Shown here piece by piece: positions 4,847-5,126 of a DNA stretch of 5,126 bases. The notes under the pieces were generated by a model that saw only the letters and a program-made list of their open reading frames with translations, was not told where the DNA came from and did no database searches. The stretch spans positions 792,936 through 798,061 of the forward strand of contig CP070790.1 of NCBI GenBank assembly GCA_020346805.1, written 5' to 3'. The stretch is from Planctomycetota bacterium (GTDB taxonomy: Bacteria; Planctomycetota; Phycisphaerae; UBA1845; PWPN01). Numbering within the stretch: the stretch's first letter is position 1; each line of letters begins with the position of its first letter. The translations under genes were made by a program, and so were the position numbers.

Positions 4847-5126
4847 ATGAGACAGATGAGCAAATGGCAAGCGGGTATGCGAATTATGCTGGCTGTGTTA
4901 TTTGTGGGTACCACCTTCCAGGCCGGATGTTTAAGTAACATTCTACGAAACGTTAATCCCTGCGGCACCATTATCGATTGTGATCCGCTGGAGTTTGATT
5001 TGCTGCTTACCGATTATCCGGATTGGGATAAAGACCCTACCTGTACGGTTCCCGGTTGGTGCGGCGGTAGTCAGGGTCCTTTACCTTTCCCATCCGGTGG
5101 TGGCTTAGTAGGTGGCGGCACCACCG
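4847..5126 (+). CDS. Second small secreted cysteine-containing protein, lipoprotein-like, 3'-truncated by window edge
   Basis: This frame is still open at the window end, giving 93 visible residues. The start MRQMSKWQAGMR is basic and is followed by a hydrophobic segment (about residues 12-24, RIMLAVLFVGTTF) and then QAGC with Cys28. The cysteine preceded by Ala-Gly resembles a lipobox, but the -3 residue is Gln rather than the usual Leu/Val/Ile, so lipid attachment is possible, not certain. After that comes NPCGTIIDCDP (37-47). Its IIDCD matches the LLDCE repeated in the preceding protein, and both signal segments end in a Phe-Gln pair (FQAG here, FQSI there), which suggests that the genes are paralogues. 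Visible cysteines are 28, 39, 45, 66 and 72; the last visible part is Gly/Pro/Ser-rich. I do not recognise a characterised family. Export to the envelope is likely; the role is unknown. Confidence 0.7.
   Translation, partial: MRQMSKWQAGMRIMLAVLFVGTTFQAGCLSNILRNVNPCGTIIDCDPLEFDLLLTDYPDWDKDPTCTVPGWCGGSQGPLPFPSGGGLVGGGTT

Noticed and set aside
4471..4971. Open frame on the minus strand across the small secreted-protein genes (166 codons)
   Set aside because: The plus-strand frames have good ribosome binding sites, signal peptides and a shared motif; the antisense frame has none of these.

Overview
The window looks like a chromosomal fragment of a Planctomycetota-type bacterium, with Phycisphaerae-like lineages the best guess. 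This rests on a degenerate prepilin-associated H-X9-DG tail at the left end, a TIM-barrel sugar phosphate isomerase/epimerase of the kind abundant in that phylum, and moderately GC-rich genes separated by AT-richer gaps. The assignment is inference from gene style, because no rRNA or other marker gene is present. No tRNA, rRNA, CRISPR array, transposase or insertion sequence was seen.

Layout from left to right. (1) Positions 1-483, +: the C-terminal part of a prepilin-like secreted or pseudopilin protein whose start lies outside the window. (2) Positions 567-1391, -: a complete 274-residue sugar phosphate isomerase/epimerase, convergent with (1). (3) Positions 1467-2513, -: rlmN, the radical-SAM 23S rRNA/tRNA adenine-C2 methyltransferase. 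It is full length in one frame but interrupted by an in-frame TAG at 2001-2003, where many homologues have Tyr. (4) Positions 2677-4215, +: a complete 512-residue xylulokinase (xylB), divergent from rlmN across a 163-bp gap with a reasonable promoter on each side. (5) Positions 4216-4501: a gap of about 285 bp with promoter-like boxes and an imperfect hairpin. (6) Positions 4502-4825 and 4847 to the window end, +: two tandem genes for small secreted cysteine-containing proteins that share a short [LI][LI]-D-C-[DE] signature. I do not recognise this family.

Functionally, xylB (xylulose to xylulose 5-phosphate) and the isomerase/epimerase fit sugar catabolism, but they lie on opposite strands with rlmN between them, so co-regulation is not shown. 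rlmN is a housekeeping RNA-modification gene. The tandem small genes at the right end are the least explained part of the window. The interrupted rlmN is the clearest anomaly. TAG is also the natural terminator of xylB, of the first small secreted gene and of rlmN itself, so the interruption is more likely a mutation or sequence error than a changed genetic code.
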